Positions 53,455 to 62,728 of a stretch of DNA of 64,000 bases are shown in pieces (the first letter of the stretch is position 1; the number at the start of each line of letters is the position of its first letter). The DNA comes from Streptacidiphilus sp041262525. Its GTDB lineage: Bacteria > Actinomycetota > Actinomycetes > Streptomycetales > Streptomycetaceae. The stretch is taken from contig NZ_JBGCCK010000001.1 of assembly GCF_041262525.1 (NCBI RefSeq), positions 248,001-312,000 of the forward strand, given 5' to 3'. Under the pieces are notes generated by a model. The model had not been told where the DNA came from and did no database searches. It was given only the letters and a program-made list of their open reading frames with translations. The position numbers were made by a program, and so were the translations under genes.

Positions 53455-54057
53455 ATGGGGTTCTGGGTGGGTCGCTCGAGGCGGGCGAAGGGGTGGATCG
53501 TCGCCGGGATGGTGGCGGTGGGCGTCGGGCCGTTCGGGGTGTGGGCGACGTCGGCCGTGTCGCAGGCCGTGCAGGACACCTTGTACGGGCCGGATGCGTC
53601 CGAGCCGTCGTGTTCGTGGGTGGCCGTCCGCTTCCAGGGGGTCGACGCGGACCAGGCCACGCTCATCCGCTGCTATCTACGGGCCGTCGCCGAGCGCAGC
53701 GCGGACGGGCTGCATGCGGTGGTGCGGTCGAGGGACAACGGCGGGCCGACCGGTTTCTCGGCCGCCGACTTCGCCCACGCCGCTACGGTCGCCGGTGGTA
53801 CCACCACCGTCACCATCGACAATTCCGACAACGTGGTGGACAGCGCCGACGCCTCCGTGCAGGTCCGCTACGCGGACGGGACGCGGCAGGTGTTCGAGAT
53901 TCACCTGGCCAACCCGATGTCGTTGCACTCCTGGAGGTTCTGGGACGTCGGAACCTATCCCTCGGACAGCGGCGGTCCTCCGCCGGCCCGGGCGCTGTCA
54001 GTGGTGGGTGACATGCTCGGGGACCATGGAGATCCAACGGTTCTGGCAGCTCATTGA
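53455..54057 (+). CDS. membrane-anchored or secreted protein of unknown function
   Basis: The 200-residue protein starts with basic residues (GRSRRAKG) and one hydrophobic helix (WIVAGMVAVGVGPFGVWATSAV). The outer part of about 165 residues resembles small NTF2-like lipid- or ligand-binding folds by its pattern (ADQATLIRCYLRAVAERSADGL); this is a weak inference. It overlaps the next gene by 32 bases, so the C-terminal end (about 12 residues) may not be original. Confidence 0.55.
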   Translation: MGFWVGRSRRAKGWIVAGMVAVGVGPFGVWATSAVSQAVQDTLYGPDASEPSCSWVAVRFQGVDADQATLIRCYLRAVAERSADGLHAVVRSRDNGGPTGFSAADFAHAATVAGGTTTVTIDNSDNVVDSADASVQVRYADGTRQVFEIHLANPMSLHSWRFWDVGTYPSDSGGPPPARALSVVGDMLGDHGDPTVLAAH

Positions 54058-54607
54058 GGACGCCCGCGGGCACCACCGTGGCGAGGGTGTCGACTGCGAC
54101 GCCGTCGCCGTGACGGCCTCAGCGCTGCTGGCCGGGCGGCGGGACGCGGAGGAGATCGTCGCTGCGCAGCGCGCGCTGTGGGCGCTGATGGCGGAGTCGT
54201 ACCGGAGTCCGCTGTGGGCGGCGGCGTATGTGATCAACGGTGGCTGTTCCGACGACGGGTTCGACTACTTCCGGGGCTGGCTGATCCTTCAGGGGCGGCA
54301 GACCTTCGAGCAGGTCCTTGCCGATCCCGACTCCCTCGCGGACCTGTCCGCCGTGCAGGCCGCCGCCGCGCGCGGGGAGGACATCGACGGCCAGGCGGCT
54401 CTCGCCATCGCCTGGGACGCGTACCGGGAGGCCACGGGTGAGGAGTTGCCCGCCGGGGCGTTCAGCGTGCGGTATCCGGAGCTCGACCAGGAGTGGAACT
54501 TCGACTTCGATGACATGACGGAGATGTGCCGACGGCTACCCCGACTCGCCTCTCTCTACGTGGGCCCGGTCGGTCAGTCCGCAGTCGGTCAGTCCGCCGT
54601 GCCGTAG
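54026..54607 (+). CDS. DUF4240 family protein
   Basis: The 193-residue protein opens with the family signature MEIQRFWQLIEDAR and contains YVINGGCSDDGFDYFRGWLILQGRQTF and YREATGEELP, both typical of DUF4240. The function is unknown; relatives are found near toxin-immunity loci and in many actinomycetes. The last ten residues duplicate a VGQSA unit. Its 3' end overlaps the convergent PPOX-family gene by 19 bases. Confidence 0.82.
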   Translation: MEIQRFWQLIEDARGHHRGEGVDCDAVAVTASALLAGRRDAEEIVAAQRALWALMAESYRSPLWAAAYVINGGCSDDGFDYFRGWLILQGRQTFEQVLADPDSLADLSAVQAAAARGEDIDGQAALAIAWDAYREATGEELPAGAFSVRYPELDQEWNFDFDDMTEMCRRLPRLASLYVGPVGQSAVGQSAVP

Positions 54608-55254
54608 AGGTCACCGCCGTAGCCCGGGCCGTAATAGGTCTCCAACGCGGCGAGGTCCTCGTCCTGGCGCTCCATGCTCTTGGCGATGCGGGCGCGGGAG
54701 GGGGCTGCGTCCGGGGCCCAGCCCTCCGGGTGCCAGAGGCCGGAGCGGAGGAAGGCCTTGGAGCAGTGGTAGAAGATCTCGTCGATCTCCACCAGCATGG
54801 CCAGACGCGGGCGGTGGCTCTTGACGACGAGCTGGTCGAAGAAAGGCGCGTCGCGCACGAGGCGGGCACGGCCGTTGATGCGCAGGGTGTCGCCCCGACC
54901 GGGGATCAGGTAGAGCAGCCCCACGTGGGGGTTGGTCAGCACGTTGCGGAAACCGTCCGCACGCCGGTTACCGCGCCGCTCGGGGACGACGATCGTCGTG
55001 TCGTCCAGGACGAGGGTGAAGCCGGCCGGGTCGCCCTTCGGGGAGGCGTCGCAGTTGCCGTCGGCGTCGGCGGTCGCGACGAGGCAGAACGGGGCGGCGG
55101 CGAGCCACGCGCGGTCGTTTTCGTGCAGGCGAGTGCGCACCTTGCCCGCGTCGCGGGCGGAGGGTTCGCCGAGGAGGGCGGCGAGTTCTGCCTCGGTGGT
55201 GATCTCGACGACGCCTGGTGGCAGGGGCAGCGGGGCGGAGTCCGTGGTCGTCAT
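54589..55254 (-). CDS. FMN-binding pyridoxamine-phosphate-oxidase-like protein (MSMEG_1061 type)
   Basis: The 221-residue protein has the split beta-barrel of flavin reductases/PPOX proteins. FLVATADADGNCDASPKGDP and VPERRGNRRADGFRNVLTNPHVGLLYLIPG are the flavin-phosphate and subunit-contact regions, and RINGRARL follows. Relatives reduce or bind F420 or FMN; the reaction here is unknown. The start is ATG 55254. A hairpin terminator of the protease gene follows upstream of the start. Confidence 0.87.
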   Translation of the reverse strand: MTTTDSAPLPLPPGVVEITTEAELAALLGEPSARDAGKVRTRLHENDRAWLAAAPFCLVATADADGNCDASPKGDPAGFTLVLDDTTIVVPERRGNRRADGFRNVLTNPHVGLLYLIPGRGDTLRINGRARLVRDAPFFDQLVVKSHRPRLAMLVEIDEIFYHCSKAFLRSGLWHPEGWAPDAAPSRARIAKSMERQDEDLAALETYYGPGYGGDLYGTAD

Positions 55255-55290
55255 GCGATCAGATTAGTCAACGCCGGAGGCGGCCATGGG

Positions 55291-55330
55291 GCGCGCCCCC
55301 GGCCGGGAGGAACTCAGGCCGGGGGCGCGC
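55291..55330. terminator. hairpin terminator of the S53 protease gene
   Basis: A 14-bp perfect stem (GCGCGCCCCCGGCC with its complement) lies 22 bases after the protease stop and 36 bases upstream of the PPOX-like start. Confidence 0.75.
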
Positions 55331-55352
55331 TGATCAGAGGTGTGACGGAGCG

Positions 55353-56873
55353 TCAGTGCGACGCCGCCACGAGGTCGGGCAGCAGCAGCGCCGCGTTCGG
55401 CGTGCCGAGGCCGGTGACCGCGTCCCAGCCCGTCGTCGCCGAGTAGCCGGGGACGGTCGGGTTGGCGGTGTTGTTGCCGACGGTGATGTCGTTGAAGTCC
55501 GCCGCGTACTGCGTCGGGTTCGCCGCCACCTTGTAGAGCGCCGGGTTGATGAGGCCCAGCCCGCCGCCGTTGATCTGGTCCGCGATCGCCACCAGGCCGG
55601 CCCACTGCGGGCAGGAGAGCGAGGTGCCGCCGATGTCGTACCAGCCGGTGCTGCACGGGGTGCCCGCGCAGTTGAGCCCGCCGTTGCCGTCCGGCGGCAG
55701 GGAGGTGTAGACGAGCATGCCGGTACCGGAGCTGGCCTGCAGGCTGATGTCGGGCACACCGCGCATCGCGCCGACGGACGTGCTGCCGGCCGGCAGCGTG
55801 TCCTGGTAGGACGGGCGGCTGAAGATCGAGCTGAAGCCGCCGCCGCCGTTGGTCCAGCCGATCTCCGCCTGGCCCGGGTTGGCCTTGCACTTGGCCGGGT
55901 TGCTGGAGCTGTCGGTGGTCCGGCCGGAGGTGGCGTTGGCGTCCGTGCACAGGTACGTGCCGCCGACGCCGGTCACCAGCGGGTCCGAGGCCGGCCACTC
56001 CACGCCCGGGTCGGGCAGCACCGTGCCGCCGCTCTTGACCGGCGTCTTGGTCGATACCGCCGAGCCGCTGTCGCCGGAGGAGCCGAGCACGGTCACGCCG
56101 CTGGCCGCCGCGTCCTGGTACGCGTAGCGCAATCTCTGCAGGGCCTGCGGGCTGGCGAACGCGCCCTCGCCGGAGGCGAAGGACTGCGAGATCACGTTGG
56201 CCAGGTGGTGCTGGACCACGTAGTCCTCGGCGGCCATCATCTGCGGGAAGCCCTGGACGCCCAGGGTCTCCGCGGTCGGCGTCGTGACCAGGATGATGTT
56301 CGCGCCCGGGGCCATCGCGTGCGCGGTCTCGACGTCGAGCGAAACCTCCAGCGCCCAGGCGGACTTGTTCTCCTGGCCGGTGCCCTTGCTGGTGGGCGGC
56401 GGGGCCTTGGTGGCCGGCGCGCCCTGCAGCTGCAGCTCGCTGAAGCTCGGCATGCCGGGGGCGCAGGTGACCCCCTCCTCGCCGCACATCGCGGCCACGC
56501 CGAAGGCCTGATCGTAGACGTGGAGGTCGTGAGCCATGGTGTCGCTGCCGTAGGAGTCCACGATCGCGATCGTCATGCCCTTGCCGTTGTAGCCGGCGGC
56601 GTAGAGCGGGCCGACGTTGTAGGCGGCCTGCACCGAGAGCGGGTTGAAGCAGCGGCGGCCGGCCGAGCTGCACTGGGCCTGGGTCGGCGGTGTGGTGCCG
56701 GTGCTCAGCTGGGTGTACTCCGCGACGGTCGGCTTGAGCGACGGGTACGCGGCGGCGGCGGTGGTCGAGGCCGCGCTGAAGGCTGCGGTCGCGCTGATCG
56801 CGGCGCTCGGGACGGCCAGGGTGAGGCCGCCCACGACTGCAGCGAGCAGTCGACGTCGCATGGGTGGAACCAT
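55353..56873 (-). CDS. secreted S53 family peptidase (sedolisin), without large propeptide
   Basis: The 506-residue protein has a Sec signal (RRRLLAAVVGGLTLAVPSAAIS) and a sedolisin catalytic domain. The catalytic Glu and Asp lie in ALEVSLDVETAH, the oxyanion Asp is in GSSGDSG, and the Ser is in GGTSLSCP. Ca ligands are in DFNDITVGNN. Sedolisins work best at acid pH. Usual members carry a 150-200-residue propeptide, whereas only about 60 residues precede the domain here. ATG 56873 has GGAGGG six bases upstream. Nothing else in the operon. Confidence 0.9.
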   Translation of the reverse strand: MVPPMRRRLLAAVVGGLTLAVPSAAISATAAFSAASTTAAAAYPSLKPTVAEYTQLSTGTTPPTQAQCSSAGRRCFNPLSVQAAYNVGPLYAAGYNGKGMTIAIVDSYGSDTMAHDLHVYDQAFGVAAMCGEEGVTCAPGMPSFSELQLQGAPATKAPPPTSKGTGQENKSAWALEVSLDVETAHAMAPGANIILVTTPTAETLGVQGFPQMMAAEDYVVQHHLANVISQSFASGEGAFASPQALQRLRYAYQDAAASGVTVLGSSGDSGSAVSTKTPVKSGGTVLPDPGVEWPASDPLVTGVGGTYLCTDANATSGRTTDSSSNPAKCKANPGQAEIGWTNGGGGFSSIFSRPSYQDTLPAGSTSVGAMRGVPDISLQASSGTGMLVYTSLPPDGNGGLNCAGTPCSTGWYDIGGTSLSCPQWAGLVAIADQINGGGLGLINPALYKVAANPTQYAADFNDITVGNNTANPTVPGYSATTGWDAVTGLGTPNAALLLPDLVAASH

Positions 56874-57089
56874 GGAGCCCTCCAGAGGGTGTGAGGGAAT
56901 CAGGTTCGTGCGGGGCCACGCTAGAGCGGGTCGGCGCCCTTCCGACTGCAGATGGCAGGGCTGAAACAGGGCTGCCATATATGTCAGAGACGCTGACCCC
57001 CCGCTGCGGGGTGATTTCCTGACCAGCGCCCCCGTCTGTCCCGCCGGATCCGGATGGTTTCCGAACGGACTGATGTGGAGTACATTTAC

Positions 57090-57106
57090 TTGCTAGGAAC
57101 AAGCAA
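57090..57106. promoter_or_regulatory. possible MarR operator
   Basis: The dyad TTGCT-N7-AGCAA lies in the AT-richer leader of the MarR gene (TACATTTACTTGCTAGG), 37 bases before its start. MarR regulators commonly bind such sites to repress their own efflux operon. The rest of 56874-57142 holds divergent promoters with nothing else recognisable. Confidence 0.5.
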
Positions 57107-57142
57107 CTATGTGAAGAGTGAGAAGGAGAGGGGGCGATCGGT

Positions 57143-57724
57143 ATGGGTACAGCCGCACCGCACAGCGCGGAGAGCGCCACCGCCGACGAGGCCGCCGCGC
57201 TCATGGGTGAGCAACTCGGCCGGTTCTTCCGGCTGATCCAGGCGTGGAAGCACCGCTCCCGCGACGAGCAGGGCGGCGACCGCCTACTGCTCGCCACGTT
57301 GGTCCGGTGCGGGCCGAAGCGTGCGACCGACCTCGCCGCGGAGACCTACCTCGACCTTTCCACGGTGAGCCGACAGATCCGCTCCCTGGTCGATCGCGGC
57401 CTGGTCGAGCGGACTCCCGACCCGGACGACCGCCGTGGTGCACTGCTGACGGTCTCCCCCTCCGGGCTCGCCGCGTACGAGGCTTTCCGCGCCCAGCGCA
57501 ACGACGAGCTGGCCGACATCCTGCGGGACTGGCCAGGGGAGGACCGGCACGACCTGGTCCGCCTCTTCACCCTCCTGAACGACGGCTTCGCCGAGCACTA
57601 CACCCAGCAGCACCACGCCGGGCACACAGCCCAGGGCGCACACGCAGCACACGCAGCACACGCAGCACACGCAACGCAAGCAACGAACACCGCACACGCA
57701 GTTCAGCAGGGAGCGGCCCAATGA
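57143..57724 (+). CDS. MarR-family regulator with His/Ala-rich tail
   Basis: The 193-residue protein has the winged helix of MarR (LLLATLVRCGPKRATDLA, then LDLSTVSRQIRSLVDRGLVER, then wing PDDRRGALLTVSPSG). Residues about 155-190 form an odd tail of HAAHAAHAAHA-type repeats encoded by 9-bp DNA repeats; it might bind metal. The stop overlaps the efflux gene start as ATGA, so the regulator and pump are coupled. It probably represses the operon until a drug or phenolic ligand binds. Confidence 0.9.
   Translation: MGTAAPHSAESATADEAAALMGEQLGRFFRLIQAWKHRSRDEQGGDRLLLATLVRCGPKRATDLAAETYLDLSTVSRQIRSLVDRGLVERTPDPDDRRGALLTVSPSGLAAYEAFRAQRNDELADILRDWPGEDRHDLVRLFTLLNDGFAEHYTQQHHAGHTAQGAHAAHAAHAAHATQATNTAHAVQQGAAQ
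57638..57673. repeat. four tandem 9-bp repeats in the MarR gene
   Basis: GCACACGCA is repeated four times without change, in frame, and encodes Ala-His-Ala-type units. Expansion or loss of units would keep the frame and change only tail length. Confidence 0.85.
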
Positions 57725-59394
57725 GCCACGGCAGCAGCACCGCAGCGTCGGACGCCGCCGCGCCGTCCATATCCGACGCGGCCAAGAACGGTCTGAGCCA
57801 CCGCCAGATCCTCACCATCCTCTCCGGCCTGATGATGGGGATGTTCCTGGCCTCGCTGGACCAGACGATCGTCAGCACCGCCATCCGCACCATCGCCGAC
57901 GACCTGCACGGCTTGAGCGAGCAGGCGTGGACCACGACCGCGTACCTGATCACCTCGACGATCGCCACGCCGCTCTACGGCAAGCTCTCCGACATCTACG
58001 GGCGCAAGCCCTTCTTCCTCGCGGCGATCAGCATCTTCGTCGTCGGCTCGGTCGCCTGCACCTTCTCGACCTCGATGATCGAACTGGCCGCGTTCCGCGC
58101 GTTCCAGGGCATCGGCGCCGGCGGTCTGATGTCGCTCGCGCTGGCGATCATCGGCGACATCGTGCCGCCGCGCGAACGGGCCCGCTACCAGGGCTACATC
58201 CTCTCCGTCTTCGCCACCTCCAGCGTGCTGGGCCCGCTGGTCGGCGGCTTCCTGGCAGGCCAGGGCACCATCCTCGGCATCTCCGGCTGGCGCTGGGTCT
58301 TCCTGGTCAACGTGCCGATCGGGCTGGTCGCACTCTTCGTCGTGGCCAAGGTGCTCAACGTTCCGCACGTGCGCCGCGCGCAGCGGATCGACTGGTGGGG
58401 CGCGGTGACCATCGCTGTCGGTGTCGTCCCGCTGCTGCTCGTCGCCGAGCAGGGCCAGAGCTGGGGCTGGACCTCGCCGCGCGCGCTGACCTGCTACCTG
58501 GTCGGCGTCTTCGGTGTCGTCGCCTGGATCCTCGTCGAACGCCGGATGGGCGACGCGGCCCTGATCCCGATGCGGCTCTTCTCCAACAAGGTGTTCAGCC
58601 AGACCAGCGTGCTCTCCGTGCTGATCGGCATGGCAATGTTCGGCGCGATGATGATGATCCCGCAGTACCTGCAGATCGTGAAGGGCGCGAGCCCGACCAA
58701 GTCCGGTCTGATGATGCTGCCGCTGATGCTCGGCATGATGATCACCTCGATCGTGGTGGGCCGGTTGATCGGGCGCACCGGGCGCTACAAGATCTTCCCG
58801 GTGGTCGGCACCGCCGTCATGATCACGGCGATGCTCCTCTTCCACTTCGAGGTGCAGTGGAACACTCCGCTCGCCGAGACCATGCTCTTCATGGCGCTCT
58901 TCGGCATCGGGCTCGGCTGCACGATGCAGACCTTGACGCTCGCGGTGCAGAACGCGGTCCCGCCGCAGGACATGGGTGTCGCCACCGCGTCGGCCACCTT
59001 CTTCCGGCAGCTCGGTGCGACGGCCGGCACGGCGATCTTCCTGTCGGTGCTCTTCAGCACGGTCAAGGGCAACATCGTCTCCGCCACCTACGCAGCCGCC
59101 GCGACGCCTGCCTACCAGCAGGCCTACGCCGCGCACCCGCACGCACTCGACGGCGCGAGCGGCTCCTCCGTGCTCAGCGACTCCTCCTTCATCCAGCGGC
59201 TGCCGGAGGTGCTGGCCGCCCCGTTCAAGATGGGATTCGCGGACTCGATGCACCTGGTCTTCCTGCTCGCGGCATGCGTCGCGACGGCGGCGTTCGTGCT
59301 CTCGCTGGTGATCAAGGAGGTGCCGCTGCGAAAGGTCTCCGGGATTCAGGCGCAGGCGGCGGCCGAGCGAGCGGAAGCGGACAAGTCGGCGTAA
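57721..59394 (+). CDS. MFS drug exporter, DHA2 (14-helix) family
   Basis: The 557-residue protein has 14 membrane helices and the DHA2 motifs: LDQTIVSTAI in helix 1, LYGKLSDIYGRKPFF between helices 2 and 3, and VLGPLVGGFL (motif C, antiporter) in helix 5. It should export drugs by proton antiport. Its gene overlaps the MarR stop codon, giving a self-regulated efflux unit. The substrate is unknown. Confidence 0.92.
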   Translation: MSHGSSTAASDAAAPSISDAAKNGLSHRQILTILSGLMMGMFLASLDQTIVSTAIRTIADDLHGLSEQAWTTTAYLITSTIATPLYGKLSDIYGRKPFFLAAISIFVVGSVACTFSTSMIELAAFRAFQGIGAGGLMSLALAIIGDIVPPRERARYQGYILSVFATSSVLGPLVGGFLAGQGTILGISGWRWVFLVNVPIGLVALFVVAKVLNVPHVRRAQRIDWWGAVTIAVGVVPLLLVAEQGQSWGWTSPRALTCYLVGVFGVVAWILVERRMGDAALIPMRLFSNKVFSQTSVLSVLIGMAMFGAMMMIPQYLQIVKGASPTKSGLMMLPLMLGMMITSIVVGRLIGRTGRYKIFPVVGTAVMITAMLLFHFEVQWNTPLAETMLFMALFGIGLGCTMQTLTLAVQNAVPPQDMGVATASATFFRQLGATAGTAIFLSVLFSTVKGNIVSATYAAAATPAYQQAYAAHPHALDGASGSSVLSDSSFIQRLPEVLAAPFKMGFADSMHLVFLLAACVATAAFVLSLVIKEVPLRKVSGIQAQAAAERAEADKSA

Positions 59395-59430
59395 CTCGGA
59401 CCACTCGTACGAGTGATACGGTGACCCGCC

Positions 59431-59859
59431 ATGAAGGGATTCCGGAAGTTTCTGCTCCGCGGCAATGTCGTTGAACTCGCCGTCGGTATCGTCATCGGCG
59501 CGGCGTTCACGGCGCTGGTCACCGGGTTCGTCGGGGCATTCCTCTCGCCGGTCATCGGTCTGATCAGCAAGCAGTCCGGTGACTTCAGCAAGGCCAGCTT
59601 CACGGTCGACAAGGTCACGTTCCCGTATGGGCAGTTCGTTGCCGCGGCGATCAGCTTCGTCCTGGTTGCTGCCGTCGTCTACTTCTGTGTCGTGCTGCCC
59701 GTCAACAGGTTGACGGCCAAGTTCTCCACGAAGACGGACGTCGAGGCGCCGAAGAAGGACTGCCCCGAGTGCCTCAGCTCCATCCCGGAGGCCGCCACCC
59801 GCTGCTCCTTCTGCACGGTGCAGCTCCCGGCGCACGCGGTGAGCTTCCCCAAGCAGTAA
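59431..59859 (+). CDS. mscL: large-conductance mechanosensitive channel with zinc-ribbon tail
   Basis: The 142-residue MscL subunit has an N-terminal amphipathic helix (MKGFRKFLLRGNVVELAVG), a pore helix VGIVIGAAFTALVTGFV and a second helix near 70-90. The protein opens under membrane tension to relieve hypo-osmotic shock. A C-terminal CPECLSSIPEAATRCSFC zinc-ribbon-like motif is added, as seen in other actinomycetes. The gene starts 36 bases after the MFS stop. A perfect hairpin begins 18 bases after its stop, inside the next gene. Confidence 0.95.
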   Translation: MKGFRKFLLRGNVVELAVGIVIGAAFTALVTGFVGAFLSPVIGLISKQSGDFSKASFTVDKVTFPYGQFVAAAISFVLVAAVVYFCVVLPVNRLTAKFSTKTDVEAPKKDCPECLSSIPEAATRCSFCTVQLPAHAVSFPKQ

Positions 59860-60489
59860 TCACGTACCGCTGACCACCAGTGCGGGCCGACGAGGATCGT
59901 CGGCCCGCACTGTCATGTCCGCCGAGTCCTGCGGGCGCCTCTCCGCCTCGTAGCGGGCCAGGGCCGGCAGGGTCCAGCGCTGGTCGGGCGGGGTGCGACG
60001 TTCCAGCGCGGCGGGGGTGAGGTGCAGATGGACCGTCAGGTCCAGCGGGAACCAGCGGCCCAGCAGCAGTGGGCCGTCGAGGAGCAGCACGCCGCCCGGC
60101 GGCAGTGGGACGCGTTCGGCGCGCGTCGCGCGGTCCGTCGCCGGGTCCCAGAGCGTCGGCAGGACCAGGCCGGACGCTCCCGCTTCGAGCGGGTCGAAGA
60201 CCTCGCGGAACAGCGCGCCCGCGTCCAGCCAGCGGTCCAGGTAGGCGTCAGCGTCCTCGCGGCCGAACTCGAAGCGCAGCGAGGCCGGACGCAGGAAGTC
60301 CCGCGCGTGCACCCGCTGCACCGGCCGCCCGCGCAGCCGCAGCGGTGCGACCAGCGCGTCCGCCAGCTCGCCGGGACGCGCGGCGTCCGCGCCGTCGACG
60401 GCGACCCGGACCCAGGGGCCGTCCATGGCCGCGATCCGCTCCGCGAGCTCCTCGGCGAGCAGCTCCGGAGCCAGCGGGCGGATCTGCAT
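59860..60489 (-). CDS. uridine kinase-like protein with altered P-loop
   Basis: The 209-residue protein has the layout of uridine kinase/AAA-like NTPases (VRVAVDGADAARPGELADAL, then HARDFLRPASLRFEFGRED, then LLLDGPLLLG and a late Arg-rich lid). The Walker A region reads VDGADAARPGELA instead of GxxxxGK[ST], and no Lys is present there. That is common in actinomycete members and may mean weak or no ATP hydrolysis. The stop abuts the convergent mscL stop. The AKR gene is 17 bases upstream on the same strand. Confidence 0.7.
   Translation of the reverse strand: MQIRPLAPELLAEELAERIAAMDGPWVRVAVDGADAARPGELADALVAPLRLRGRPVQRVHARDFLRPASLRFEFGREDADAYLDRWLDAGALFREVFDPLEAGASGLVLPTLWDPATDRATRAERVPLPPGGVLLLDGPLLLGRWFPLDLTVHLHLTPAALERRTPPDQRWTLPALARYEAERRPQDSADMTVRADDPRRPALVVSGT
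59878..59912. terminator. hairpin terminator embedded in coding sequence
   Basis: A 16-bp perfect stem (CAGTGCGGGCCGACGA with its complement) and 3-base loop lie in the last codons of the uridine kinase-like gene. It is 18 bases after the mscL stop and serves the convergent mscL transcript. Confidence 0.7.
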
Positions 60490-60506
60490 CAGCTGTCCTG
60501 CCTCTC

Positions 60507-61466
<960 letters not shown>

Positions 61467-61605
61467 GACTGGGGCAACGGCGTGGGAGGCGGCCCGTGTT
61501 CCCGTCCGTCGCTCCCGTTCTTCACAGAAAGGTCGGGTTTCTAGTACAGAGCTGCGACATTGTGGGGGTCCAGGTTCCGCTCCGGATTGACTAGAGTCAG
61601 GGCAC

Positions 61606-61803
61606 ATGTCGAACTACCAGAACTTCCCGCCCGCGAACGAGGACACCTCCGCGAGCACGCAGATGTTCCGCGCCTTCGTCGACGAGCCCGTCGCGCAGCC
61701 GGCCACCGCGCCGAGCGAGACCCGTCGCACCGGCCTGCTCGCCCTCGTGGGGATCATCACGCTGGTCGTGGTCGTGGGCGTCGTTTACCTCGCGATGAAG
61801 TAA
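61606..61803 (+). CDS. small single-pass membrane protein
   Basis: The 65-residue protein has a hydrophilic N-terminus of about 40 residues rich in Pro, Thr and Ala, and one C-terminal helix (LLALVGIITLVVVVGVVYLAM). This tail-anchor-like layout is common in actinomycetes. No function is known. ATG 61606 is used; there is no clear ribosome-binding site. Confidence 0.65.
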   Translation: MSNYQNFPPANEDTSASTQMFRAFVDEPVAQPATAPSETRRTGLLALVGIITLVVVVGVVYLAMK

Positions 61804-61857
61804 GACCGACCGGTCTGCAGCTCACTCCTCCGGACCCGGACCCTGTGACGGCGTTCC

Positions 61858-62565
61858 TCAGCTGAGGGACGCCGTGCGCGTCTCCATGTGCATGCCGATC
61901 GGCACGCGCCAGGAGTCGAGGCAGACCGTCCAGCTCTCGTCGACGCTGCGGTGCCCGGCGACGGGTGCGGCCAAGGCCTGGCTGGTCTGATACGTCCACC
62001 AGTCGATGCCGAGCGCGCCGATCACGTGGGTGGCGAAGGTGACCGTGCCGCTGGTCGCGGTGCGATCGCCGCTGTTGGCGAGCCCGAGGGTGACCCGCTG
62101 GCACCAGCGCTGGCCGGTGTCGGCGGTGTTCAGTGCGGTGACGGCGAGGCTGGCCGGGGACTGCGGCGCGCTGGTGGTCGGGCCGCCCCCGCCAGGGCTC
62201 GGCGTGCCAGTGCCGCTGCCGGTGCCGCCCGTCGATCGTCCGCCGGAGGGGGTCGAGCGGGAGCCCCCGGTGACCCCGGTGCCGCCGCTGCCGCTGCCGC
62301 CGGTCGAGGAGGCGGGCGGGCCCGGCGTCGAGCCGGTGCCTGAGTTCGGCGTGGAGCCAGGTGTTCTGGCGTTCGTGGAGCCGGGAGTCGGCGAGTCCAG
62401 CGGGACGAAGACCACTCCGCTGTTGGAGGGCGTCGTCGCGATCGGGGCGGGCGGCCCGCCGCCGATGGCGACCGAGCCGCCCCGATCCGGCCCGCAGGCC
62501 GCCAGCGTGACCAGCGTCACGCCCAGCAGGCCGCCCAAGAGCGGACGTATCGCGGAACGCGCCAT
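61858..62565 (-). CDS. secreted lipoprotein with Gly/Ser/Thr/Pro linker
   Basis: The 235-residue protein has a lipobox LAAC (Cys about 24), a low-complexity stretch of about 100 residues (STPGPPASSTGGSGSGGTG) and a C-terminal domain of about 100 residues with two Cys (RWCQRVTLG and WTVCLDSW). The last part resembles small beta-sandwich modules. It is anchored outside the membrane. Function unknown. Confidence 0.75.
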   Translation of the reverse strand: MARSAIRPLLGGLLGVTLVTLAACGPDRGGSVAIGGGPPAPIATTPSNSGVVFVPLDSPTPGSTNARTPGSTPNSGTGSTPGPPASSTGGSGSGGTGVTGGSRSTPSGGRSTGGTGSGTGTPSPGGGGPTTSAPQSPASLAVTALNTADTGQRWCQRVTLGLANSGDRTATSGTVTFATHVIGALGIDWWTYQTSQALAAPVAGHRSVDESWTVCLDSWRVPIGMHMETRTASLS

Positions 62566-62728
62566 CGCCGGTCACCCTCCCCAGGAGTCTCCTTCGGTGG
62601 CGCCAGTTTACTGATGGGTCATCAGATGAAAAGGGCACTCTTCGGTTGCACTCCGCACCCGCCTAGACTGGCGAACGTCCGCCCGAAACGCCCGGCCACC
62701 GGCCGGGGGTGTCCCCCGAGGAGCCCAC

